DNA of 20,717 bases from DATBHZ01 sp036557185 (GCA_036557185.1 DATBHZ010000001.1:1-20717), one strand, 5' to 3'; positions 1-7,769 are shown, counted from the first letter of the stretch. Notes: a model not told the origin generated them from the sequence alone. Made by a program: numbers and translations.

Positions 1-417
1 GATCAGCGACGCGTCGGCAACCTCGACGAGCGCCTGCGCCGCCGGGCTCTTGGGGACGCCGGCGTCGACGATCGTGGGGACCTCGGCATCGCGCAGGGAG
101 ACCGCGAGCGCCGCGCCGGCCTCGGCTCCGGAGGGTGCACCGGGGACTGCCGTGCCGCGGCCGTGCGGGACGAGCCGCATGCCGTCGCACACGTCGACCG
201 CGAGCCGCTCGAGCGCGTCGGTCGGAGCCTCCGGACCCAGCGCGAGCCAATCGGCGTCGCCGTGCTCCGGATCGCCTGCCATCCCGAGCACCGCAGGTTG
301 GTCGCCGCACAGGTCGACGAGGCACACGCCTGGGGCCGGCGTGAGCGCCAGCGCGCACGCGGCGGCGAACACCGAGGTACCGGAGCCGCCCTTGGGCGAC
401 CAGATGGTGAGCAGCAC
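1..417 (-). CDS. TadZ/CpaE/Ssd-like MinD-family ATPase, N-terminal part (cut by window edge)
   Basis: Frame read by hand on the minus strand from GTG 417, giving 139 codons that run off the left edge. A strong purine-rich ribosome site (GAGAGGGGAAGGAA) sits directly before the GTG. Residues 7-15 read SPKGGSGTS, the deviant Walker A of the MinD/ParA superfamily with the signature Lys at 9. VCLVDLCGDQPAVLG follows at about residue 35, the usual Walker A' position with Asp. Later stretches (LRDAEVPTIVDAGVP) match the third strand of the fold. Proteins of this type (TadZ, CpaE, mycobacterial Ssd) position Flp/tad pilus machinery or act on septum siting. The divergent HAD-IB phosphatase next door matches, from memory, the mycobacterial ssd (Rv3660c)/Rv3661 pair, where tad genes follow ssd. 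Those would lie outside this window, so the pilus role is inference. Confidence 0.8.
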   Translation of the reverse strand, partial: MLLTIWSPKGGSGTSVFAAACALALTPAPGVCLVDLCGDQPAVLGMAGDPEHGDADWLALGPEAPTDALERLAVDVCDGMRLVPHGRGTAVPGAPSGAEAGAALAVSLRDAEVPTIVDAGVPKSPAAQALVEVADASLI

Positions 418-528
418 TTCCTTCCCCTCTCCGCATCCGGGTGCGACCCGTTGGGCCGCGCGACACCGGGGGAGTGGAAGGGAAGAGCGCCACTGTCGCG
501 GAGCAAGGACGGATTGTCAAGAGGGCTC

Positions 529-534
529 TATCCT
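529..534 (+). promoter_or_regulatory. Possible -10 element of a leaderless HAD-IB transcript
   Basis: TATCCT ends 7 nt before the GTG at 542, the spacing expected when transcription starts on the start codon. No Shine-Dalgarno sequence sits at the right distance from this GTG, so a leaderless mRNA, common in actinobacteria, is the simplest reading. No convincing -35 was found. Confidence 0.3.
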
Positions 535-541
535 CGCAAGC

Positions 542-1360
542 GTGCCGGGCGAGGCAGCCTTCTTCGACCTCGACAAGACGATCATCGCGAAGAGCTCCGT
601 GCTCGCGTTCGGCCGGCCCTTCTATCGTGAAGGGCTGTTGTCAAAGGGCGCGATCGTCCGCAGTGTGTACGGGCAGGCGGTCTTCATGCTCGTCGGCGCC
701 GACGAGGCGAAGATGGAGAAGCTCCGCCAAGCGATGCTCACGCTCACGATCGGGTGGAGTCAGGAGCACATCGCCCAGATCGTGCGCGAGACGCTCGACG
801 AGGTGATCACGCCGATCGTCTACGCGGAAGCGCTCGAGCTGTTCGACGAGCACCATGCCGCGGGGCGGACGGTCGCGATCGTGTCATCGGCTCCGAGCGA
901 GGTCGTCGAGCCGCTCGCCGAATTCCTCGGTGCCGATCGGGTCATCGCGACGAGGGCTCGCGTCGACGCCGAAGGCCGCTACACGGGTGAGCTGGAGTTC
1001 TACGCGTACGGGCCGAACAAGGCCGCGGCCATCCGGGAGCTGGCGATGCGTGAGTCGATCGATCTGCGGTCCTCGTACGCCTACAGCGACTCGGCCACCG
1101 ACCTGCCGATGCTGGAGGCCGTCGGGCATCCCGTCGCGGTCAACCCAGATCGCGAGCTTGCGCGGATCGCGCGCGAACGCGAGTGGGAGCTGCGTTTCTT
1201 CCAGCACCCCGTGCGGCTACGCGACCGAGTGCCGGTCCCGCCGAAGGGTCCGACGATCGCGGTCGCCGGCGTTGCCGCCGCTGCGGGGGCGGTCGCCGGC
1301 GCGTACGCGCTCTGGCGTCACTCGTCCAACCGGGCCGCGCTCAACCGCGCGGCCTCGTGA
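542..1360 (+). CDS. HAD-IB family phosphatase with C-terminal membrane anchor
   Basis: The frame is open from position 50, but recognisable protein begins at GTG 542, giving 272 aa; upstream codons are antisense to the ATPase gene. HAD motifs are complete: DLDKT at 9-13 (nucleophile Asp9, acid Asp11), VSSAP at 114-118 (Ser motif II), Lys160 in GPNK, and SDSATD at 182-187 (metal Asps). This is the SerB-like HAD-IB class, which removes phosphate from small substrates such as phosphoserine or lysophospholipids; the substrate cannot be told from sequence. Residues 237-257 form an Ala/Gly/Val-rich membrane helix followed by basic residues, so the enzyme is probably tethered with its catalytic domain inside the cell. 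It diverges from the TadZ-like gene with about 125 bp between starts. Confidence 0.85.
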   Translation: MPGEAAFFDLDKTIIAKSSVLAFGRPFYREGLLSKGAIVRSVYGQAVFMLVGADEAKMEKLRQAMLTLTIGWSQEHIAQIVRETLDEVITPIVYAEALELFDEHHAAGRTVAIVSSAPSEVVEPLAEFLGADRVIATRARVDAEGRYTGELEFYAYGPNKAAAIRELAMRESIDLRSSYAYSDSATDLPMLEAVGHPVAVNPDRELARIAREREWELRFFQHPVRLRDRVPVPPKGPTIAVAGVAAAAGAVAGAYALWRHSSNRAALNRAAS

Positions 1361-1380
1361 ACCTCGACGGAGCTCTGGCC

Positions 1381-1455
1381 TTACGCCTCGCGCACCTTGT
1401 ACGCGATCGCGGCGCCGATAGCGAGAACGATGAGGAGCAGGAGGAGCTTCTTCAC
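1381..1455 (-). CDS. Very small single-span membrane peptide, 24 aa
   Basis: A GTG at 1455 preceded by GAAGGGAAACTC, a reasonable ribosome site 6 nt away, opens a 24-aa frame. It consists of two lysines, a run of five leucines, and a hydrophobic helix IVLAIGAAIAY ending KVREA. The layout (KK, one helix, basic tail) resembles the N-terminal part of the DLW-39 small-protein family of actinobacteria, but the family's DLW tail is missing, so that link is tentative. It lies 95 bp downstream of the ABC-F gene on the same strand and ends 20 bp from the HAD stop, facing it. The peptide could be a chance frame; the strong SD and clean helix favour a real gene. Confidence 0.45.
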   Translation of the reverse strand: MKKLLLLLIVLAIGAAIAYKVREA

Positions 1456-1550
1456 GAGTTTCCCTTCATCTGCGACACGGAACTTTCCGGATCGTACCCC
1501 GATGATGCGTCCGAGGCACCAGCCGCGCGGACGGCGCCGAACCGCCCGGT

Positions 1551-3179
1551 TTACGCCAGGGACACGATGTCCATGAGGTCGTCGGACCAGTAGTCGAGCG
1601 CCCCTTCGGGCATCAGCAGGACGCGGTCCGGGCCGAGCGCCTCGACGAACTCGGGATCGTGCGATACGAACACCAGGGTGCCCTTCCAACGGCGGAGCGC
1701 GTTCGCGATCGCGGTCCGCGATGGAGGGTCGAGGTTGTTCGTCGGCTCGTCGAGCAGCAGGAGGTTGTGCCTCCCGCCGACGAGCATCGACAACGCGAGC
1801 TTGGTCTTCTCGCCGCCCGAGAGCGTGCCGGCATCCTGGAACGCCACATCACCCTGCAGGCCGAACGCGCCCAGGAGGTTCCGCCGCTCCTGCACGCCCA
1901 TCCCCGGAGTCGCGTCGGCGATGTGGTCGAGCACCGAGCGCCCGGGCGTGATGGTCTCGTGCTCCTGCGCGAAGTACCCGAGCGACACGTTGTGGCCGAG
2001 CGACACCGAACCCGCGCCCGGCTCGATCTCTCCCGCCAGCACGCGGATCAGGCTCGTCTTCCCCGCGCCGTTCAAACCGAGGATCAGCAAGCGCTCGCGG
2101 CGGCCGACGTCGAACGTCACGTCTTCGAAGATCCACGGGCCTCCGTACGACTTCGCGAGGTCCCTTGCGTCGAGGACCACCTTGCCCGGCTCGACAGGAT
2201 CCGGAAGTCGCGCGTGGATCGCACGCGTCGGGCCTTTCTTGACGGCGGTCGCGTTCGGGTCGGCTTCGAGCCGTTCGACGCGCTTGTCGAGCGACTTCGC
2301 GATCCGCGCCCGCTTGGCGGTCTGCCCGCGCATCGAGTCCGCCAGCGTCGAGAGCCTGCGCCGCTCCGCGAGGTTGCGCTCCGCAAGCTTGGCGCGTCGC
2401 GTCTCGTCCGCCCGGCGCGCGACGAGGTACTGCGAATAGGTGCCGCGGTACTCACGCAGCTCCCCCTCGTCGAGGTGCAGGACGCGGGTGATCGACCTGT
2501 CGAGGAGCTCGAGGTCGTGGCTGACGACGACGAGCGTGCCGCGGTAGCTGCGCAGGAACGACATCAACCATTCCTTGGCGTCGAGGTCGAGGTGGTTCGT
2601 CGGCTCGTCGAGCAGGAGCAGGTCGCTGCCTGCGAAGAGGATGCGCGCGAGCTCCGCGCGCCTGCGCTCCCCACCCGACAGCACTTCGAGCGGCAGGTCG
2701 ACGCGGTCCGCCCTGAGCCCGACCCCGGCGGCGAGCTTGCGCACCTCAGACTCCGCCCCGTACCCGCCGGCGTGACGGAACGCATCCTCCGCGTTCGCGA
2801 AGCGCGCGATGTTGCGGTCGGAGGGTTCCTCCTCGACGGCAGCATGCAGCTTCGCGACACGCCGAGCCGCTTCGTCGAGGCCGCGCCCCGACAAGACGTG
2901 GCTGAGGACGCTCGTCTCGGTGCCCTCGCCCTGGGACTTCGGCTCCTGCGGCAGGTATCCCACGCGGTTGCCGCGCACGATCACCCCGGTTGCAGGCGCG
3001 TCCTCACCGCCGAGCACGCGCAGGAGCGAGGTCTTCCCCGCGCCGTTGCGCCCGACCACCCCCACCTTGTCGCCGGGTCGCAAGGTGAAGCTCGCGTCGC
3101 GCAGCGTCGTGTGGCCTCCGACCTCGACGGCGACGTTGCGGACCTGGAGCATCGGACCATGGTGCCAGGCGACGGTCAC
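1551..3179 (-). CDS. ABC-F family ribosome-associated ATPase
   Basis: The 542-aa protein carries two ABC cassettes and no membrane segment. Cassette 1 has Walker A GRNGAGKTS (43-51), signature LSGGE (167-171) and Walker B LLLLDEPTNHLD (187-198). Cassette 2 has GLNGAGKTS (368-376), LSGGE (453-457) and LLLLDEPTNNLD (473-484). A charged helical linker rich in Arg/Glu spans roughly 245-335; in ABC-F proteins this arm reaches the P-site tRNA. Members act on stalled ribosomes or give antibiotic resistance by target protection; this one is not close enough to a named type to choose. GTG 3179 is preferred because AGAGGG lies 7 nt upstream; ATG 3152 begins the canonical MLQVRNV but has no SD. It diverges from the aldo/keto reductase with 58 bp between starts. 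Confidence 0.92.
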   Translation of the reverse strand: MTVAWHHGPMLQVRNVAVEVGGHTTLRDASFTLRPGDKVGVVGRNGAGKTSLLRVLGGEDAPATGVIVRGNRVGYLPQEPKSQGEGTETSVLSHVLSGRGLDEAARRVAKLHAAVEEEPSDRNIARFANAEDAFRHAGGYGAESEVRKLAAGVGLRADRVDLPLEVLSGGERRRAELARILFAGSDLLLLDEPTNHLDLDAKEWLMSFLRSYRGTLVVVSHDLELLDRSITRVLHLDEGELREYRGTYSQYLVARRADETRRAKLAERNLAERRRLSTLADSMRGQTAKRARIAKSLDKRVERLEADPNATAVKKGPTRAIHARLPDPVEPGKVVLDARDLAKSYGGPWIFEDVTFDVGRRERLLILGLNGAGKTSLIRVLAGEIEPGAGSVSLGHNVSLGYFAQEHETITPGRSVLDHIADATPGMGVQERRNLLGAFGLQGDVAFQDAGTLSGGEKTKLALSMLVGGRHNLLLLDEPTNNLDPPSRTAIANALRRWKGTLVFVSHDPEFVEALGPDRVLLMPEGALDYWSDDLMDIVSLA

Positions 3180-3237
3180 CGGCTGGCCCTCTTATCAGCC
3201 ACGGCCGTAGGGTCGAAGCAACGAGAGGAGACCACCG

Positions 3238-4224
3238 ATGGATTACCGCGCGTTCGGTCGCACCGGCACCCGAGTCTCCGAGCTCTGCCTCGGAACGATG
3301 ACGTTCGGCAAGGAGGCCGATGAGTCGATGAGTCGCAAGATCGTCGACTCGTTCCTCGACGCCGGTGGCAACTTCGTCGACACCGCCAACGTCTACCAAC
3401 AGGGTGTGTCGGAGGAGATCACCGGCCGCGCCCTGGGCGCCAAGCGCGGCGACGTCGTGCTCGCCACGAAGGTGCGCTTTCCCATGGGTGACGGACCGAA
3501 CAACGTGGGCGCGTCGCGGCGCAACATCCGCATGCAGGTCGAGGAGTCCCTCACACGCCTCGGGACCGACTGGATCGACCTCTACCAGATCCACTGCTGG
3601 GACCCGCGCACCCCACTCGAAGAGACCCTCTCGACGCTCAACGACCTCGTGCACGAGGGCAAGGTTCGCTACATCGGCGCGAGCAACTACGCGGGATGGC
3701 ACCTCGCCAAGGCGCTCGGCGTCTCTGCGCTCCACGGCTGGGAGCCGTTCGCGTCGCTCCAGCCGGAGTACTCACTGATCACACGTGACCTCGAACGCGA
3801 GCTGCTCCCGCTGTGCCAATCCGAAGGGCTCGCCGTCATCCCGTGGAGCCCGCTCGCGGGCGGCATCCTCACCGGCAAGTACACGAAGGACGCCGACATG
3901 CCGACCGGCACCCGCGGCGCCGAGACCGAGAACCCGATCACGTTCACCTACCGGCTCGACGACCGCGCGTGGAACGTCGTCGACGCCGTGCGCGAGGTCG
4001 CCTCCGACATCGGCAAGTCCTGCGCCCAGGTCGCCCTCAACTGGGTCAACAACCGGCGCGGCATCACCTCGTCGATCATCGGAGCGCGCAACCTCGAGCA
4101 GCTCACCGACAACCTCGGCGCGGTCGGCTGGCAGCTCGACGACGAGCACCGCAAGAAGCTCACCTGGGCCAGCGGCTTCCGCCTCGGCTACCCCTACGAG
4201 TTCATCCAGTTCTCCGACCATTGA
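3238..4224 (+). CDS. Aldo/keto reductase
   Basis: A full-length 328-aa AKR. The barrel opens with FGRTGTRVSELCLGTMTFG and carries the catalytic tetrad Asp48, Tyr53, Lys78 and His119 (DTANVY, LATK, QIHCWDP). The C-terminal NADPH-binding part includes the segment SIIGARNLEQLTDNL. It would reduce aldehydes or ketones with NADPH in the cytosol; the substrate is unknown. The closest resemblance by eye is to the YajO/Tas-like, voltage-channel-beta-like AKRs. ATG 3238 is supported by GAGGAG seven bases upstream. The gene stands alone, divergent from ABC-F, with repeat copy A starting 16 bp after its stop. Confidence 0.92.
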   Translation: MDYRAFGRTGTRVSELCLGTMTFGKEADESMSRKIVDSFLDAGGNFVDTANVYQQGVSEEITGRALGAKRGDVVLATKVRFPMGDGPNNVGASRRNIRMQVEESLTRLGTDWIDLYQIHCWDPRTPLEETLSTLNDLVHEGKVRYIGASNYAGWHLAKALGVSALHGWEPFASLQPEYSLITRDLERELLPLCQSEGLAVIPWSPLAGGILTGKYTKDADMPTGTRGAETENPITFTYRLDDRAWNVVDAVREVASDIGKSCAQVALNWVNNRRGITSSIIGARNLEQLTDNLGAVGWQLDDEHRKKLTWASGFRLGYPYEFIQFSDH

Positions 4225-4239
4225 GCCCGTAGAAGCCCG

Positions 4240-4323
4240 ACCGCCGGGGACGTACGTCCAGTCGCTCAAACATGCGGCGGCTTCGCCGCCGAACTCGCTT
4301 GGTGGACGCACGTCCCCGTCGGT
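4240..4323 (-). repeat. Interspersed palindromic repeat, copy A (inverted relative to B and C)
   Basis: An 84-bp element that is nearly the reverse complement of copy C. The 3' half is identical to C over more than 40 bases. It has three palindromic parts: a left arm with the perfect palindrome GGACGTACGTCC, a central hairpin GGCGGC-TTC-GCCGCC, and a right arm GGACGCACGTCC. An extra, weaker arm (GACGCACGTC) follows at 4339-4348. It lies in the gap between the aldo/keto reductase and the cyclase gene. Confidence 0.85.
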
Positions 4324-4511
4324 CCCCCTTGGATGAGAGACGCACGTCGGCGCCAGCCAAGGACCCTCGAGACCGCGTGCAGGTCGCGTTCTCGGATGTC
4401 GGGCAACGGGCATTGCAGCTCGCGGGTGCGTTCAGCGGGCCCGCCCTAACGTTCCAGACCGGCATTCTGAGCGCACGCCAGCGGCGTGCTCCCTTGCTTC
4501 TCGGTCAGAAT

Positions 4512-5852
4512 GTGGACGTGGCAGAGGTTCCCGAGATCCGGTACGCCTCTGTCGGTGACGCCGATGTCGCATACCAGGTGTTCGGCGATGGTCCCGTTGA
4601 CGTGGTGCATTTCTGGGGTCTTGGCGCGCACGTCGAATTGAACTGGGATACACCCGCGGACGCCGCGTTCTTGAAGCGCTTGGGTGGGATCGCGCGGGTG
4701 TTGGTATTCGACAAGCGCGGCACGGGAGCGTCGGATCCGGTTCTGCGATCGGCCATCCCGACGTGGGAAGACTGGACCCAGGATCTCGTGGCGGTGATGG
4801 ACGCAGCGGGCTGGGAACGCGCAGCCATCAGCACGGAGAATGCTGGGGGTCCGATTGCAATCTTGTTCGCGGCAACGCATCCGGAGCGCGTGACGAGCTT
4901 GGTACTAGCGAGCACGACGGCCCGGTATCTGGCTTCTCCGGACTATCCGGCGGGGGTGAGCCCCGATGTGGCGGAGCACGGCGTCAGGCTGTTGGGGAAG
5001 CTATGGGGAACGACGGAATACGCCCGTTTGGCATGGCCGAGTCTCGCTGAAGACGAGACCTCGCTTCGGAACCTCGCTCGTAATCAACGCGTATCCGCGA
5101 CGCCGCGGTCGGCGGAGGCGCAGATGCGGTACTTCGTCGGTGTCGACGTGCGCGACGCGCTCCCGCTCATTCAAGCGCCCACGCTGGTGTTACACAGCGA
5201 GGGCGACGGGGTGGTCCCAGTCGCGCAGGGCGAGTACCTCGCATCTCATATTCGGGGCGCGAAGTTCGTCACGTGGGCAAGTGACGACAACGCGGTCACG
5301 ACCGCCACGGATCGGTATATGGGCGCGGTCGGCGAGTTCCTCACCGGCCAGCGCCCTGGACCGGAGCCAGACCGGGTGCTGGCGACAATCCTGTTCACCG
5401 ACATCGTCGGCTCGACCGATCGGTTGTCGCGGATGGGTGACGCCCGATGGCGGCACGTGCTCGACGTCCACGACGCAGTCGTCCGCCAGCAGCTTGCCCG
5501 GTTCGGTGGCCAGGAGATCAACACGACGGGAGATGGTTTCGTCGTAGCGTTCGACGGTCCCGCGCGCGCGATCCGATGCGGCCTTGCCCTGATCCACGAT
5601 CTCGAACAGCGCGGCGTCCGGATCAGGGCGGGCTGCCACACGGGCGAGTGTGAACGCCGCGGCAACGATCTCGCAGGTCTCGCCGTCCACATCGCTGCGC
5701 GCATCGCTGCCGTCGCCGGACCGACACAAATGCTCGTGTCATCGACAGTCGGTGACCTCGTGCTCGGGAGCGGCATCGAGTTCACGGACGCCGGCCAACA
5801 CGAGTTGAAGGGGGTGCCAGGAAGCTGGCACCTCCTGACCACGGGACCGTGA
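4512..5852 (+). CDS. Degenerate alpha/beta-hydrolase fused to a class III adenylate/guanylate cyclase
   Basis: The start is set at GTG 4512 (446 aa), where homology to the hydrolase fold begins; GTG 4518 is an alternative and no SD is evident. Residues about 8-280 are an alpha/beta-hydrolase (LVFDKRGTGASDP, LFAATHPERV, LHSEGDGVVPV). The nucleophile elbow, normally G-x-S-x-G, reads TENAG with Asn110 in place of Ser. The usual Asp-His near 258-260 reads DDN, so His is also Asn; only Asp232 remains. Residues 289-446 are a class III cyclase domain with metal Asps 297 (FTDIVGST) and 341 (NTTGDGF) and Arg397 (AVHIAAR). I infer an active cyclase with a sensing, non-hydrolytic N-terminal domain. Less biased codons (TTG, CTA, AAT, ATT) are visible around 4820-5000, unlike its neighbours. 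Confidence 0.88.
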   Translation: MDVAEVPEIRYASVGDADVAYQVFGDGPVDVVHFWGLGAHVELNWDTPADAAFLKRLGGIARVLVFDKRGTGASDPVLRSAIPTWEDWTQDLVAVMDAAGWERAAISTENAGGPIAILFAATHPERVTSLVLASTTARYLASPDYPAGVSPDVAEHGVRLLGKLWGTTEYARLAWPSLAEDETSLRNLARNQRVSATPRSAEAQMRYFVGVDVRDALPLIQAPTLVLHSEGDGVVPVAQGEYLASHIRGAKFVTWASDDNAVTTATDRYMGAVGEFLTGQRPGPEPDRVLATILFTDIVGSTDRLSRMGDARWRHVLDVHDAVVRQQLARFGGQEINTTGDGFVVAFDGPARAIRCGLALIHDLEQRGVRIRAGCHTGECERRGNDLAGLAVHIAARIAAVAGPTQMLVSSTVGDLVLGSGIEFTDAGQHELKGVPGSWHLLTTGP

Positions 5853-5945
5853 ACAAGTAAAGCGCTAACTGCTGATTTTGCGTCACCCGGCGAACTCCTA
5901 CTGCGAGGTCTGGGACCGCTCACTCGCGAGGGGCAGAATCGCCGC

Positions 5946-5970
5946 AACGCCGCGAACAGCACGCGGCGTT
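5946..5970 (+). terminator. Perfect 9-bp hairpin downstream of the cyclase gene
   Basis: AACGCCGCG (5946-5954) pairs perfectly with CGCGGCGTT (5962-5970) across a 7-base loop, about 94 bp after the cyclase stop codon. There is no T-run after it, as is common for candidate terminators in GC-rich actinobacteria, so a terminator role is plausible but unproven. Confidence 0.4.
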
Positions 5971-6054
5971 CCAGCTCTGTGCAACCACTGACGGCATCAC
6001 TTGAAGGAGACCACGCCCGACCTGCGTCCGCGGAGTGCCGCATGGACTCGAGCC

Positions 6055-6139
6055 GCCGGCGGCGCCGTGCGTCCACCAAGCGAATCGCGGCCGCGCAGCG
6101 GCCCGGCGCCCGAGCGACTGGACGTATGTCGCCGCCGGC
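6055..6139 (+). repeat. Interspersed palindromic repeat, copy B (diverged)
   Basis: An 85-bp element in the same orientation as copy C. It shares the exact 17-base core GTGCGTCCACCAAGCGA and the segment GAGCGACTGG, and ends GCCGGC at both sides as C does. The central hairpin differs in sequence (GGCCGC-GCA-GCGGCC) but keeps a six-pair stem and three-base loop. The outer arm palindromes are partly decayed. A weak extra arm, GACCTGCGTCC, lies upstream at 6019-6029. Confidence 0.75.
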
Positions 6140-6153
6140 GCTCGCCGGTTTAA

Positions 6154-6174
6154 CAGCGAGCGGGTCGCTCGCTG
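6154..6174 (-). terminator. Perfect 8-bp hairpin downstream of the YdeI-like gene
   Basis: CAGCGAGC (6154-6161) pairs with GCTCGCTG (6167-6174) around the loop GGGTC, about 60 bp beyond the YdeI-like stop codon on the minus strand. There is no clear T-tract. It could end the minus-strand transcript. Confidence 0.35.
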
Positions 6175-6233
6175 CGGCGTGGCTCACGGAGTTCGCGGAC
6201 CCTGTGGACACGTTCGCAGGCGTTACACAGCTG

Positions 6234-6833
6234 TCATTGCGTGGGTGTTCGACGCTGGGGATGGATGGTCTCGCCGCGCGCCAGCATCGCGACGAACTGG
6301 TCGATCCGGCGGGCCCTGGTGTCGCTTCGTTTCGCCGTCTCGATCCGGTACAGCAATGAGTAGCGGTTCTGCCGAGTGAGCTTCTCGAACGTCGCCTGTG
6401 CGCGTGGTTCGGCACGCAGAGCAGCCGCGAAGTCGGCCGGGACCTCGATGGTCTTTCCGCCCGCGTATGCGGTGTCCCAGCGACCGTCAGCCCGCGCGCG
6501 CTCGACTTCGGCGAGACCAGCCGGATGCATTCGCCCCTCGCTCATCAGCCGTTCGATGATGGAAACGTTGCGCTTCGACCAACCGCTTCGGGAACCACGG
6601 GGCGTGAAACGGCGAGAGTACGTGGTGTCGTCTGCGCGCCGAAGCTGACCGTCGATCCAGCCGTAACTCAGCGCCTCCTCGAGTGCTTCCTCGTAGGTCA
6701 GGCTCGTCGGGTTGACCGTCCCCTGCTTCGACAGCAAGAGCCACACGCCAGCTGACCGAGCATGGTTTGCACCGAGCCAGCTCCGCCAGGCGTCAGCGTC
6801 TGTCACGACGAGCGGCGGATGGTCAGCTGCCAT
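6234..6833 (-). CDS. YdeI/OmpD-associated family protein
   Basis: From ATG 6833 the protein has 199 aa. Family landmarks are all visible: an N-terminal AWRSWLGANHARSAGVWLLL, then EEALSYGWIDGQ, the RRFTPRGSRSGWSKRN block, and the C-terminal SLLYRIETAKRSDTRARRI followed by MLARGE. YdeI proteins are soluble and often called bacteriocin-protection or OmpD-associated proteins, but their biochemical role is not known. The frame is open further upstream to 7049, but that part is antisense to the SDR gene. The SD before ATG 6833 is weak. The start faces the SDR across a 48-bp divergent gap, so the two may share a control region. Confidence 0.87.
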   Translation of the reverse strand: MAADHPPLVVTDADAWRSWLGANHARSAGVWLLLSKQGTVNPTSLTYEEALEEALSYGWIDGQLRRADDTTYSRRFTPRGSRSGWSKRNVSIIERLMSEGRMHPAGLAEVERARADGRWDTAYAGGKTIEVPADFAAALRAEPRAQATFEKLTRQNRYSLLYRIETAKRSDTRARRIDQFVAMLARGETIHPQRRTPTQ

Positions 6834-6881
6834 GCTGAGAGCTTGCCAGCCCGCCAGTGAAGCACCTCGGAGGATTGGCAG

Positions 6882-7769
6882 ATGGCTGCACGAATCTCCC
6901 TTGAAGGCAAAGTCGTCGTTGTGACCGGCGCGGGCGGCGGGGTGGGGCGCGCCTACGTCGAGCTCCTCGCCGAACGTGGTGCGCGAGTCGTCGTGAACGA
7001 CTTGGGCACCGACGTATCGGGGTTCGGGAGAGACTCCACGATCGCGCAAGACGTGGCCGACCTCGTTCGGCTACGTGGAGGTGAGGCGATCGCGAACGAC
7101 AGCGACGTTTCCACCCCTGACGGTGGCAGCGATCTGATCGCGACGACCATCGAGCACTTCGGGAGGATCGACGTTCTCGTCAACAACGCTGGGATCTGCG
7201 GAAGCCAGCAGTTCGAGGACAGCACCCTCGACGATTTCGACCGCTACTGGCGCGTCCACCTCGGTGCCCCGGTCAACACCGTGAAGGCTGCGTGGCCGCA
7301 CATGGTCACCCAGCACTCCGGGAAGATCATCCTCACGACCTCCGTCGCCGGCCTGTTCGGCATCCGGGGACAAGCCACTTACGCGGCCGCCAAGTGCGCC
7401 GTTGTGGGACTGATGCGCATTCTCGCGATCGAAGGCGCGGAGCACGGGGTTCTCGTGAACACGATTTCGCCGAACGCGTACACGAGGATGCACCCGGCCG
7501 CGGGGTCCCGCACGCCAGAAGACGAGGCAAGGCGCGCCATGCCCGTCGAAGCGGTCGCGCCAGCGATTGTCTGGTTGGCGAGCGATGAATGCTCGGAGAC
7601 GAACAGCATCTACAACGTGGAAGCCGGAGCAATCCAACGCGTCGCGATCGTCATGGGACCTGGCTTCTACGATCCACATCTGACCCCGGAGAGCATCGCC
7701 GAACACTCCGCGAAGGTCCAAGCACTCCAGAACTTCTCCGAACCGGGCCCGATCGAGCTTCCGACGTAG
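6882..7769 (+). CDS. SDR oxidoreductase resembling the dehydrogenase domain of MFE-2 / 17beta-HSD4
   Basis: A 295-aa classical-type short-chain dehydrogenase. The cofactor loop TGAGGGVG spans 15-22, NNAG 101-104, and the catalytic residues are Ser154, Tyr167 and Lys171 (YAAAK). The stretch RVVVNDLGTDVSG after the Rossmann loop is typical of the (3R)-hydroxyacyl-CoA dehydrogenase unit of peroxisomal multifunctional enzyme type 2, with Asp40 pointing to NAD(H). A role in acyl-CoA or steroid side-chain oxidation is therefore reasonable, but no hydratase partner is adjacent. A tail after residue 255 (HLTPESIAEHSAKVQAL) is longer than in FabG-type SDRs, as in this subgroup. ATG 6882 has a strong GGAGGA site 8 nt upstream. 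Confidence 0.9.
   Translation: MAARISLEGKVVVVTGAGGGVGRAYVELLAERGARVVVNDLGTDVSGFGRDSTIAQDVADLVRLRGGEAIANDSDVSTPDGGSDLIATTIEHFGRIDVLVNNAGICGSQQFEDSTLDDFDRYWRVHLGAPVNTVKAAWPHMVTQHSGKIILTTSVAGLFGIRGQATYAAAKCAVVGLMRILAIEGAEHGVLVNTISPNAYTRMHPAAGSRTPEDEARRAMPVEAVAPAIVWLASDECSETNSIYNVEAGAIQRVAIVMGPGFYDPHLTPESIAEHSAKVQALQNFSEPGPIELPT

Larger units (their letters stand above)
5853..6233. other. 381-bp gap between convergent genes, holding repeat B and two hairpins
   Basis: No believable gene was found here; the open frames are arginine/serine-rich and without family motifs. The gap contains a 9-bp-stem hairpin (5946-5970), repeat copy B with its outlying arm (6019-6139), and an 8-bp-stem hairpin (6154-6174). 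Confidence 0.7.

Noticed and set aside
50..541. N-terminal extension of the HAD phosphatase to position 50
   Set aside because: It lies opposite the TadZ-like gene, which has a strong SD and Walker A; the HAD fold begins right after GTG 542.
1659..3323. Plus-strand frame of 554 codons opposite the ABC-F gene
   Set aside because: Arg/Glu/Val-rich antisense frame produced by GC-biased codons; the ABC-F reading has every motif.
5246..6415. Minus-strand frame of 389 codons over the cyclase end and the repeat B gap
   Set aside because: No domain is visible, the composition is shadow-like, and it overlaps both convergent real genes.
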